NCBI GenBank assembly: GCA_030043855.1
Contig: JASHWW010000046.1
Span: forward strand, 1-11,542
Source of the DNA: Thermoplasmata archaeon
Lineage (GTDB): Archaea > Thermoplasmatota > Thermoplasmata > Lutacidiplasmatales > UBA184
Direction of reading: 5' to 3'
DNA length: 11,542 bases
A model generated the notes under the pieces. The model ran no database searches and had not been told where the DNA came from. It was given only the letters and a program-made list of their open reading frames with translations. Within the stretch, counting starts at the first letter, position 1, and every line of letters begins with the position of its first letter. The position numbers were made by a program, and so were the translations under genes. Below, piece after piece: positions 1 to 5,904 of this stretch.

Positions 1-143
1 TGCACCCCCTCTTCGGCGAGTACGACCTCATCGCCAAGGTCGAGGCCGAGGACTTCAACGCGCTCGGCCAGCTCGTCGTCGACCGCATCCGCTCGGTTCC
101 GGGGGTCATCGACACGAAGACCCTGACGGGGATCAAATTCTGA
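1..143 (+). CDS. Lrp/AsnC ligand-binding (RAM) domain protein, 3' part only
   Basis: Only the last 46 residues before the TGA at 141-143 are in the window; the 5' end lies off the left edge. The visible segment reads GEYDLIAKVEAEDFNALG, then an IRSVPGVIDTKTLTGI-type end, which is the standard C-terminal half of the Lrp/AsnC effector-binding (RAM) alpha-beta fold. In archaea this domain occurs either as the C-terminal part of HTH-containing Lrp regulators or as a stand-alone protein of about 75-85 residues that binds amino acids or similar ligands. Which form this is cannot be told, because any HTH would be upstream of the window. The next gene starts 10 nt after this stop, so co-transcription with the membrane protein and DUF62 gene is likely. 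Confidence 0.85.
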   Translation, partial: HPLFGEYDLIAKVEAEDFNALGQLVVDRIRSVPGVIDTKTLTGIKF

Positions 144-153
144 AGGGTACCCC

Positions 154-486
154 ATGTTCGAACTCCTCGGGACCTCGGTGGACATCGGCGTCTGGCAGTT
201 CCTGGCGATCTTGCTCCTCGTCTTCGCGCTGTTCCTGATCCTGGCGGGGATCTTCACCGCCTACTTCGGGAGCGGGAAGAGCCGGACGATCGGGGTCGCG
301 CTGCTCGTCGTGGGGCTCGTGGTCGGCGTCCTGGTCGGGTATCTCTACCACCTGGGCGACTTCGGCAACGCCAACGAGGCCCGGCTCGGCGCGCTCCTCC
401 TCGAGGCGTTCCTCGTCATCGTCGCGGCGGTCATCGGCGCCCTGATCGCGATCGGGATCTTCCTCGTCGCGATCATGAAGTCGTAG
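154..486 (+). CDS. Small three-helix membrane protein, unknown function
   Basis: I do not recognise a family. The 110-residue product has three long hydrophobic stretches, about residues 14-38, 45-66 and 78-108, separated by short polar loops: one basic (GSGKSR, 39-44) and one with the run GDFGNANEAR (68-77). There is no cleavable signal peptide beyond the first helix. The ATG start lies 10 nt after the preceding Lrp/AsnC stop; a weak purine run (gaaggg) precedes it. The DUF62 gene begins 21 nt after its stop. Spacing and orientation suggest one operon. An accessory membrane subunit or small transport-related protein is possible, but nothing in the sequence decides it. That it is a real gene is supported by its tight fit between two recognisable genes and by its clean hydrophobic pattern. 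Confidence 0.75.
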   Translation: MFELLGTSVDIGVWQFLAILLLVFALFLILAGIFTAYFGSGKSRTIGVALLVVGLVVGVLVGYLYHLGDFGNANEARLGALLLEAFLVIVAAVIGALIAIGIFLVAIMKS

Positions 487-507
487 GCCGGCGGCGGACG
501 AACGTCC

Positions 508-1329
508 GTGGCGCCCCCGGCGCCGCGCTCCGCATTGGTCGCCCTGTCGTCCGACGTCGGGTCGGCGTACGCCGCCCAGATGAAGGCGGTCTTGCTCGCG
601 ACCGTCGACCCCTCCCGGATCATCGACCTGACGCACGACCTGACCGCCCATGGGATCGCGGAGGCCGCGTTCGTCGTACGGGCCATCGGGACCCGTTTGC
701 CCGTCGGGACGATCCACGTCGTGGTCGTCGACCCGGGGGTCGGGACCACCCGGGCGGCGGTCGCGGTCGCCTGCCGGGACGGCTCGATCCTGCTTGGTCC
801 GGACAACGGCGTGCTGGCGCCCCTGGCCCACGCCCTGGGGATCCGGAGCGTCCATCGGATCGAGCGCGATCGACTCCCGATCCCGTCGCGCGTCGGCACG
901 ACCTTTGACGGACGCGACCTCTTCGCTCCGGCCGCGGCCGCGCTCGCGACCGTGGCGGGGCCCGGCGATCTCGGGCCCCGAACGCGGCTCCTGGCGTACC
1001 GACTGCCCGTGCCGGAACGGCGCCCGGGCAGGGCGGTCGGCGAGATCGTCCACGTCGACCGGTTCGGCAACCTCGTGAGCAACGTTCCCTCGGCCTGGAT
1101 CCCCGGCGGCACCGAGCGCGTGCGGGTGGCCGTCGGGAAGGCCGGCCCCCGGTCGGTCCCGTGGGCGTCGAGCTACGCCGGCTTCGGGTCACGACGGTGG
1201 GGCGCGCTGGGTTCGAGCTTCGGCACCGTCGAGGTGGCGGTCCGCGAAGGACGGGCCGCCGACAGCCTCCACGCCTCCGTGGGGACCCGGATCCGTCTGG
1301 CCTGGTCGCCGCCGCGTCGGCGCGGCTAG
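508..1329 (+). CDS. DUF62 / SAM hydrolase (SAM hydroxide adenosyltransferase) family protein
   Basis: The family cleaves S-adenosylmethionine with water-derived hydroxide to adenosine and L-methionine, and is related to the fluorinase and chlorinase. The product has 273 residues, about normal length. Visible family blocks in order: LSSDVG (14-18, the ribose-binding Asp16 equivalent), QMKAVLL (24-30), DLTHDL (40-45), VVVDPGVGTTR (72-82), LLGPDNGVLAPL (95-106), TFDGRDLFAPAAA (132-144), IVHVDRFGNLVSN (180-192) and GSSFGTVEVAVREG (235-248). Of the Asp-Arg-His triad described for the Pyrococcus enzyme (Asp68, Arg75, His127 as I recall), Asp75 and Arg82 are present with identical spacing, but the His position is Asp134. 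The start is GTG, 21 nt after the membrane-protein stop; no strong Shine-Dalgarno is visible. Halogenase activity is unlikely, because the fluorinase has Tyr residues at the Asp and His positions. Family assignment is firm; activity is uncertain because of the substitution. Confidence 0.92.
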   Translation: MAPPAPRSALVALSSDVGSAYAAQMKAVLLATVDPSRIIDLTHDLTAHGIAEAAFVVRAIGTRLPVGTIHVVVVDPGVGTTRAAVAVACRDGSILLGPDNGVLAPLAHALGIRSVHRIERDRLPIPSRVGTTFDGRDLFAPAAAALATVAGPGDLGPRTRLLAYRLPVPERRPGRAVGEIVHVDRFGNLVSNVPSAWIPGGTERVRVAVGKAGPRSVPWASSYAGFGSRRWGALGSSFGTVEVAVREGRAADSLHASVGTRIRLAWSPPRRRG

Positions 1330-1334
1330 CACGG

Positions 1335-1342
1335 TAAATATC
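1335..1342 (+). promoter_or_regulatory. TATA-like box upstream of dnaJ
   Basis: The A/T-rich octamer taaatatc lies in otherwise GC-rich DNA, 45-52 nt before the dnaJ ATG. An archaeal TATA box is centred about 26 nt upstream of transcription start, which would put initiation near 1365 and leave a leader of about 22 nt. A gggggagg run sits at 1357-1364, too far from the ATG to be an ordinary Shine-Dalgarno. Confidence 0.5.
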
Positions 1343-1363
1343 GGACGAACTACGAACGGGGGA

Positions 1364-1379
1364 GGCCGGATCTCCGGCC
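1364..1379. repeat. Inverted repeat at the predicted dnaJ transcription start
   Basis: A perfect 7-bp inverted repeat, ggccgga / tccggcc, is separated by 2 bases (tc). It lies between the TATA-like box and the dnaJ ATG and begins about where transcription should start. That is a position where archaeal repressors commonly bind. A chance palindrome in GC-rich DNA cannot be excluded. Confidence 0.4.
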
Positions 1380-1386
1380 CCGGCCG

Positions 1387-2532
1387 ATGGCGAAGCGCGA
1401 CTACTACGAAGTCCTCGGGGTCTCCCGGGACGCCTCCCCGGACGAGGTGAAGACCGCCTACCGCAAGCTCGCCCGGCAGTACCATCCGGACGTGGCCAAG
1501 GAAAACCCGAAGGCGGCCGAGGAGAAGTTCAAGGAACTGAGCGAGGCGTACGAAGTGCTCGCCGACCCGGAGAAGCGCCGGCGGTACGACGCGGGCGGCT
1601 ACTCGGAAGTCGCACCCGACTTCGGCCCCGGGGGGTTCAGCTGGCAGAATTTCTCCCACGGGGACGATCTGGAGGACCTGCTGGGGCAGTCCCCGCTGTT
1701 CCAGCAGCTGTTCGGTTCGTTCGGCGGCCCGTTCGCCACCGGCCGACGGGGGGTCGCGCGCGGCCACGACGTCGAGGTGACGGTCCGCCTGCCGCTCTCG
1801 GCCGCCATCGAGGGCGCCCATCCGACCGTCGAGGTGCCCCGGAGTTCCCCCTGCCCCGACTGCCGGGGGACCGGGGCGAAGGGCGGGACCGCGTTCGAGA
1901 CGTGCCCGGAGTGCAAGGGCCAGGGACAGGTGCGCCGGGTCCAGAACCGCGGATTCGCTCAGTTCATCACCATCGCTGCTTGCCCGAAGTGCGGAGGCAC
2001 CGGCCGGCGGATCCTCGAGCGCTGTCCCACGTGCCGCGGCTCGGGCCGCCGCCAGACGACCGAGCGGATCGAACTGACGGTGCCTCCGGGCGTCGAGGAC
2101 GGCGCGGTCTTCCGGGTCGCGGGCCACGGAGGCGACGGGGGCTCGCAGGGTGCCGCCGGCGACCTCTACGTCCAGGTCGTGCTCGAGCCCGTCCCCGGTT
2201 TCCATCGAGAGGGAACCGAGCTGTACGGCGAGGCCGCGATCCCGCTCGCGACCGCGCTGCTCGGCGGGGAGGTGACGGTCCGCACGCTGGAAGGGACGGC
2301 GGAACTGAAGATTCCCGCGGGCACGCAACCGGAGACGCAGTTCCGTCTGCGCGGCCGCGGGTTCCCGCGACCTCGCGGGACGTCCCGGGGGGACCTGTTG
2401 CTCACCGTCCACGTCGAGGTGCCGAAGTCGCTGAACGGCCGGGAACGGGAACTGCTCCGGGAGGCGCTCGGGGACCCGGGCAAGGCGAACAGTACCAAGC
2501 GGGACTCGATCTGGCGACGCCGTTCCGGGTGA
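1387..2532 (+). CDS. dnaJ: Type I chaperone DnaJ (Hsp40)
   Basis: DnaJ is the cytoplasmic co-chaperone that binds unfolded clients and stimulates the DnaK ATPase. All type I parts are visible in 381 residues, the usual length. The J domain is at about 4-70 with the HPD tripeptide at 33-35. A Gly/Phe-rich linker spans about 70-125. Four zinc-finger repeats follow: CPDCRGTG (156), CPECKGQG (173), CPKCGGTG (199) and CPTCRGSG (213). The C-terminal client-binding beta domains cover about 225-350. The short basic tail (RRRSG) is unremarkable. The ATG is the natural start, since the J domain begins four residues later. No dnaK or grpE lies within the window, unlike the common grpE-dnaK-dnaJ arrangement. 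The methyltransferase start is 2 nt beyond the TGA, so the two are probably translationally coupled. Confidence 0.97.
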   Translation: MAKRDYYEVLGVSRDASPDEVKTAYRKLARQYHPDVAKENPKAAEEKFKELSEAYEVLADPEKRRRYDAGGYSEVAPDFGPGGFSWQNFSHGDDLEDLLGQSPLFQQLFGSFGGPFATGRRGVARGHDVEVTVRLPLSAAIEGAHPTVEVPRSSPCPDCRGTGAKGGTAFETCPECKGQGQVRRVQNRGFAQFITIAACPKCGGTGRRILERCPTCRGSGRRQTTERIELTVPPGVEDGAVFRVAGHGGDGGSQGAAGDLYVQVVLEPVPGFHREGTELYGEAAIPLATALLGGEVTVRTLEGTAELKIPAGTQPETQFRLRGRGFPRPRGTSRGDLLLTVHVEVPKSLNGRERELLREALGDPGKANSTKRDSIWRRRSG

Positions 2533-2534
2533 CC

Positions 2535-3215
2535 ATGCCCGATCGCGACGGCACGGGAGGGGAATCGTATTTCGCGGAACGGCCGCGCGTCCGCTCGCAA
2601 CGGTCGGAGCTCCGCTTTCTGTACCGCGGAGAACTGCTGACCTTCGCGCTCGACCGGGGCGTCTTCGCGGCCCGGGAACTCGACCCGGGAACGGCCCTGC
2701 TGATCGAGCACCTCCGGCTTCGGCCGACCGACCGCGTGCTCGACCTCGGGACGGGGTGGGGTCCGATCGGCGTCGCAGCCGCGAAGGCGGTCCCGAAGGG
2801 GACCGTCGTTCTCACCGACGTCAATCGACGCGCGGCCCGCCTCGCGCAAGAGAACCTCGAGCGGAATCGCGTGCGCAACGCGGAGGTCCGCGTCGGCTCC
2901 CTGTTCGCCCCGGTCGACGGCGAGACCTTCGACGTCATCGCGACGAATCCCCCGTACCGGGCCGGACGCGAGGTGATCCTCGATCTGCTCGCCCGCGCCG
3001 GGGCCCATCTCGCCCCCGACGGCCGGCTCCTGCTCGTCGGCAAGGGGACGCAGGGGATCCGATACTACCAGGAGTGGCTCGCCGAGCACTGGGACGGCCC
3101 GATCGAGGTCGTCGGCCGCGGCTCGGGATACCGCGTCCTCGAGGCCCGCCGTCGCCCGGTCCCGTCGAAGCGGGCGTCGCGCACCGGCGGTACCGCTCGC
3201 GGCCGAAGTGCTTAA
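2535..3215 (+). CDS. Class I SAM-dependent methyltransferase, MJ0882/RsmC-like
   Basis: The predicted 226-residue Rossmann methyltransferase resembles the archaeal MJ0882 and bacterial RsmC (16S rRNA guanine-N2) group. Visible features: an N-terminal SYFAERP segment and the block DRGVFAARELDPGTALLIE (about 40-58); SAM-binding motif I, DLGTGWGPIG (70-79); the acidic motif-II Asp in TDVNRRAARLAQEN (94-107); catalytic motif IV NPPYRAG (138-144); and GSGYRVLEA near the end (197-204). NPPY indicates methylation of an exocyclic amino group of a base (or Gln), consistent with rRNA. The ATG at 2535 follows the dnaJ stop by 2 nt, and a gggtga run overlaps that stop, suggesting coupling. The same frame is open upstream to 1902, but that part is antiframe of dnaJ and not coding. 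A low-complexity basic tail (about 206-226) follows the fold. The exact RNA target is not determined. Confidence 0.9.
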   Translation: MPDRDGTGGESYFAERPRVRSQRSELRFLYRGELLTFALDRGVFAARELDPGTALLIEHLRLRPTDRVLDLGTGWGPIGVAAAKAVPKGTVVLTDVNRRAARLAQENLERNRVRNAEVRVGSLFAPVDGETFDVIATNPPYRAGREVILDLLARAGAHLAPDGRLLLVGKGTQGIRYYQEWLAEHWDGPIEVVGRGSGYRVLEARRRPVPSKRASRTGGTARGRSA

Positions 3216-3218
3216 AAG
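3211..3218 (+). promoter_or_regulatory. TATA box of the rps13-rps4-rps11-rpo3 operon
   Basis: The octamer cttaaaag matches the archaeal TATA consensus (YTTAWA) well and stands out in GC-rich sequence. It contains the TAA stop of the methyltransferase gene (3213-3215). Transcription would start near 3240, inside or next to the self-complementary alternating GC run ggcgcgcgcgcc (3232-3243), leaving a leader of about 75 nt before the uS13 GTG. Confidence 0.6.
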
Positions 3219-3265
3219 CGGAGGGTGGCTCGGCGCGCGCGCCCTCGGACCGGGGGTCGAACGGT

Positions 3266-3287
3266 GGGCGAAAGCCGTCGTTCGCCC
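3266..3287 (+). other. Hairpin in the ribosomal operon leader
   Basis: The 7-bp perfect stem gggcgaa (3266-3272) / ttcgccc (3281-3287) has an 8-nt loop, and lies in the predicted leader about 28 nt before the uS13 start codon. It could be an RNA structure influencing translation of the operon, but stems of this size also arise by chance in such GC-rich DNA. Confidence 0.35.
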
Positions 3288-3315
3288 GGCTCCGGAGCGC
3301 CACCCGATCAGGGGA

Positions 3316-4071
3316 GTGAATCCCGCGCCCAAGGAAGCGAAAGAGGCCGAGACGGAGAAGGCCGCGCCGGCGGCGGACGCCGGGCCGGAGGCCGCTCCCG
3401 AGAAGGCGGCCCGCAAGGAGAAGGGCGCGAAGGGCAAGGACGGCAAGGAGTCGAAGGACGGGAAGGAGGCGAAGGAAGGGAAGGGCAAGGGTCGCTCCGG
3501 CGCCCCCGCGAAGACCCCCAAGTTCGTCCCCGACAACCCGAACTTCCGCTACATCGTCCGCGTCGCGAACACCGACCTGGACGGGACGCGCGCGACCGCC
3601 CTCGCCCTCACGGGCGTTCGCGGCGTCGGACTGCGGATCGCCGAAGCGACCTGCCGACTGGCGAGCGTCGACCCGCACGAGCGGATCGGCAATCTCCCGG
3701 AAGCGACCGTCGAGACGATCGAATCGACCCTCGGGAACCTTCCGACCAAGGTTCCGACCTGGATGGTCAACCACCCGACCGAGCCGGTGCTCGGTGAGTC
3801 TCCCCACTACTTCGGCGCCGACCTCGAGACGCGACGCCGCGATGACGTGAACGTGATGAAGATGGTCCGCAGCTATCGGGGCGTCCGCCACGAGCGGGGC
3901 CAGAAGGTGCGGGGCCAGCGGACGCGATCCAACGGACGCACGGGCATGGCCGCGGGCGTCCTGAAGAAGGCCGCAAAGGAAGCGGCCGCCGCGGCCGGCA
4001 AGGAAGAGAGCGCCCCAGCGGCCGCGGCACCGGCCGCCGCCGCCGCGGCGACGCCGGCCAAGAAGGAGTGA
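3316..4071 (+). CDS. rps13: 30S ribosomal protein uS13 (S13) with long terminal extensions
   Basis: uS13 sits in the head of the small subunit, contacts the P-site tRNA and forms subunit bridges. The core is clear at about residues 76-212: NPNFRYIVRVANTDLDGTR at its start, the helix-hairpin-helix-like LTGVRGVGLRIAE (99-110) and the basic RGQRTRSNGRTG (199-210). The product is 251 residues against about 150 for ordinary archaeal S13. The extra length is a Lys/Glu/Ala-rich N-terminal tail (1-75, with repeated KDGKE units) and an Ala-rich C-terminal tail (about 213-251). The GTG at 3316 is chosen because the only earlier in-frame start (GTG 3208) would overlap the TATA box, and no later ATG, GTG or TTG precedes the core. 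A ggggag run abuts the GTG with no spacing, so initiation is unusual. First gene of an operon with rps4, rps11 and rpo3. Confidence 0.93.
   Translation: MNPAPKEAKEAETEKAAPAADAGPEAAPEKAARKEKGAKGKDGKESKDGKEAKEGKGKGRSGAPAKTPKFVPDNPNFRYIVRVANTDLDGTRATALALTGVRGVGLRIAEATCRLASVDPHERIGNLPEATVETIESTLGNLPTKVPTWMVNHPTEPVLGESPHYFGADLETRRRDDVNVMKMVRSYRGVRHERGQKVRGQRTRSNGRTGMAAGVLKKAAKEAAAAAGKEESAPAAAAPAAAAAATPAKKE
3436..3492 (+). repeat. Imperfect KDGKE-type repeats within rps13
   Basis: Codons 41-59 of uS13 encode two exact KDGKE units followed by a KEGKG variant, each separated by one residue. The DNA is a strongly purine-rich run of near-repeated aaggacggcaaggag-like units. Such low-complexity tracts expand and contract by slippage, so length probably varies among relatives. 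Confidence 0.6.
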
Positions 4072-4078
4072 ACGTCCG

Positions 4079-4669
4079 ATGGGAGATCCGAAGTTCCTCC
4101 GCCGGACCTACGAGACGCCGAAGCACCCGTGGGAGGGGGCTCGGATGGAGGAGGAGCGCAAGCTCCTCGAGAAGTACGGCCTCAAGAACAAGCGCGAGCT
4201 CTGGAAGGCCCAGTCGTCGCTCCGGAACATCCGGCGGCAGGCCCGGGAGTTGCAGGCTCGCCTCCGGGCCGGCGAGCCGCAGGCCCGTCGGGAGACCGAC
4301 CTTCTGCTCGGACGGTTGACCCGCCTCGGGGTCCTGCCCGTCGGCTCCCCCACGATCGACGACGTCCTCGCGCTCACGACCGAGGACCTCCTGCAGCGTC
4401 GCTTCGAGTGGATCGTCTACCGCCGCGGGCTCGCTCCGACCGCGCTCGGTGCCCGCAAGTGGATCGTCCACGGACACTTTTCCATCGGCGACCACCGCGT
4501 CACCCGCCCGGGGTACCTCGTCCCGTCGGCCGACGAGGTGCGGATCGCCTACTCGCCGACGAGTCCGCTCGCGAGCGACGATCACGCGGTGCGCGTGGCG
4601 CTCCGGGAACGCCTCGAGGCGCGACCGGCGCCGGCGGCCGACGCGGCCCCCCCGGCCGAGGGAGCGTAG
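4079..4669 (+). CDS. rps4: 30S ribosomal protein uS4 (S4)
   Basis: uS4 is a primary 16S rRNA-binding protein that organises the 5' domain of the small subunit. The 196-residue product has the archaeal form: the N-terminal block MGDPKFLRRTYETPKHPW (1-18), the EEERKLLEKYGLKNKRELW helix region (24-42), DDVLALTTEDLLQRR (94-108) and an S4 RNA-binding domain at about 105-165 containing ARKWIVHGHFSIGDHRVT and PGYLVP. A Pro/Ala-rich tail of about 17 residues (180-196) follows the fold. The ATG is preceded by a good Shine-Dalgarno, ggag at 4065-4068, which overlaps the end of rps13; the intergenic gap is 7 nt. Next gene is rps11, 3 nt downstream. Confidence 0.97.
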   Translation: MGDPKFLRRTYETPKHPWEGARMEEERKLLEKYGLKNKRELWKAQSSLRNIRRQARELQARLRAGEPQARRETDLLLGRLTRLGVLPVGSPTIDDVLALTTEDLLQRRFEWIVYRRGLAPTALGARKWIVHGHFSIGDHRVTRPGYLVPSADEVRIAYSPTSPLASDDHAVRVALRERLEARPAPAADAAPPAEGA

Positions 4670-4672
4670 GCC

Positions 4673-5056
4673 GTGCCGAAGGTCGGGATCGCCCACATCT
4701 TCGCGAGCTACAACAACATCCACATCACCGTGACCGACATCACCGGAGCCGAAACGCTGGCGAAGGCGACCGGCGGGATGGTCGTCAAGGCGGCGCGGGA
4801 CGAGTCGAGCCCGTACGCCGCGATGAAGGCCGCCGACCAGATCGCCACCGCCCTGAAGGAGAAGGGATACGACACGCTGCACGTCCGAGTCCGCGCCCCG
4901 GGGGGCAACCGCTCCCGGTCGCCCGGCCCCGGCGCGCAGGCCGCCATCCGCGCGCTCGCGCGCGCGGGGGTGAAGATCCACCGGATCGAGGACGTCACAC
5001 CGGTACCGCACGACGGGACGAAGCCGAAGGGTGGCCGCCGCGGACGGCGGGTGTAA
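4673..5056 (+). CDS. rps11: 30S ribosomal protein uS11 (S11)
   Basis: uS11 lies on the platform of the small subunit near the mRNA exit and helps form the Shine-Dalgarno groove. The 127-residue product is the usual length and carries GIAHIFASYNNIHITVTDITG (5-25), GGMVVKAARDESSPYAAMKAA (34-54), VRVRAPGGNRSRSPGPGAQAAIRALARAG (71-99) and the terminal IEDVTPVPHDGTKPKGGRRGRRV. The start is GTG, 3 nt after the rps4 stop, with gagggag at 4658-4664 giving a properly spaced Shine-Dalgarno (8 nt). Unlike uS13 and uS4 it has no low-complexity extension. Confidence 0.98.
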   Translation: MPKVGIAHIFASYNNIHITVTDITGAETLAKATGGMVVKAARDESSPYAAMKAADQIATALKEKGYDTLHVRVRAPGGNRSRSPGPGAQAAIRALARAGVKIHRIEDVTPVPHDGTKPKGGRRGRRV

Positions 5057-5058
5057 CG

Positions 5059-5904
5059 ATGCCGGTCGTCCTCGGCGAGCTGAAGCCGCGGGGTCTCTCG
5101 CTCGAAGTCGAAGGGGCAACGGCCTCCCAGGTGAACGCGATCCGCCGCACGCTCCTCTCGGACGTCCCGAAGCTCGCCATCGAGGACGTCGAGTTCCACC
5201 TGGGTCCGATCCGCGACGAGGCGACCGGAAAGGACTACGATTCGTCGACGAGCATGTTCGACGAGGCGGTCGCGCTCCGGCTCGGCCTACTGCCGATCCC
5301 GACCGACCTCTCGCAGTTCCGGCGGAAGTCGGAGTGCACGTGCGGCGGCGCCGGGTGCCCGAACTGCCAGGTGATGTTCTCGGTCGACAAGAAGGGACCG
5401 TGCACCGTCTACGCCAAGGACGTCGTCCCGCTCGGAGACGCGGGGCTCGCGATCCTCGAACCGGAGGTCCCGATCGTCCGTCTCGGCGCGCGCCAGGCGC
5501 TGCTCGCGTACGCGACGGCGGTCGTCGGAAGCGCGCGCGACCATGCGAAGTGGCAGGTCGCCCACGGGGTCGGCATGTACCCGCGCCCGCACGTTCGCAT
5601 CGCGCGCAAGGAGGGGTGCACCGACGCGTGCCTGAAGCGGACCGCGGCGTCGTGCCCCGTCAACATCCTCGAGTTCTCCGGCGGGAAGTTGACCTGCACG
5701 GACGAGACGAAGTGCATCTACTGCGGTGCCTGCGAGGCGACCGACGAGCACGGGTCGATCCGCATCGAGCCGGACGACGAGAAGTTCTTCCTGAAGTTCG
5801 AGACCGACGGCTCGCTCTCCGCGCGCGAGGCGCTCCGGTACACCCTGAAGCAGCTCAAGGGGCGGTTCGAGGACCTGCGCGAGTCGATCCAGGCGATCCC
5901 GTGA
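5059..5904 (+). CDS. rpo3: DNA-directed RNA polymerase subunit Rpo3 (RpoD)
   Basis: Rpo3 pairs with Rpo11 to form the assembly platform of archaeal RNA polymerase, equivalent to Rpb3 and the bacterial alpha N-terminal domain. The 281-residue product has the dimerisation segment with NAIRRTLLSDVPKLAIEDV (26-44) and the LRLGLLPIPTD block (73-83). A zinc-loop-like set C93-x-C95-x4-C100-x2-C103 resembles that of yeast Rpb3. The ferredoxin-like third domain at about 185-238 has C187, C191, C199-P, C213, C219, C222 and C225. The CxxCxxC at 219-225 plus C199-Pro is a complete ligand set for one [4Fe-4S] cluster; the others do not form a second standard CxxCxxC. The C-terminal dimerisation helix (SAREALRYTLKQLKGRFEDL) is intact. 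The ATG is 2 nt after the rps11 stop. The last 50 nt overlap the 3' end of pelota on the opposite strand. Confidence 0.97.
   Translation: MPVVLGELKPRGLSLEVEGATASQVNAIRRTLLSDVPKLAIEDVEFHLGPIRDEATGKDYDSSTSMFDEAVALRLGLLPIPTDLSQFRRKSECTCGGAGCPNCQVMFSVDKKGPCTVYAKDVVPLGDAGLAILEPEVPIVRLGARQALLAYATAVVGSARDHAKWQVAHGVGMYPRPHVRIARKEGCTDACLKRTAASCPVNILEFSGGKLTCTDETKCIYCGACEATDEHGSIRIEPDDEKFFLKFETDGSLSAREALRYTLKQLKGRFEDLRESIQAIP

Noticed and set aside
508..1329. Fluorinase or chlorinase (SAM halogenase) identity for the DUF62 protein
   Set aside because: The fluorinase has Tyr at the VVD and TFx positions and a distinctive Ser in the TFYSRE block. This protein has Asp, Asp and GRD, much closer to ordinary DUF62 hydrolases.
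1902..2534. Possible 211-residue N-terminal extension of the methyltransferase
   Set aside because: The frame is open, but the sequence is Arg/Pro/Gly-rich and lies over the dnaJ coding region. The ATG at 2535, immediately after the dnaJ stop, gives the family's usual length.
3250..3300. A tRNA-like or snoRNA-like segment (gggtcgaa resembling a T-loop) in the rps13 leader
   Set aside because: No acceptor, D or anticodon stems can be formed around it, and no C/D boxes are present.
3208..3315. Earlier GTG start for uS13 at 3208
   Set aside because: It would place the start codon upstream of and through the operon TATA box, and the added residues have no ribosomal protein character.
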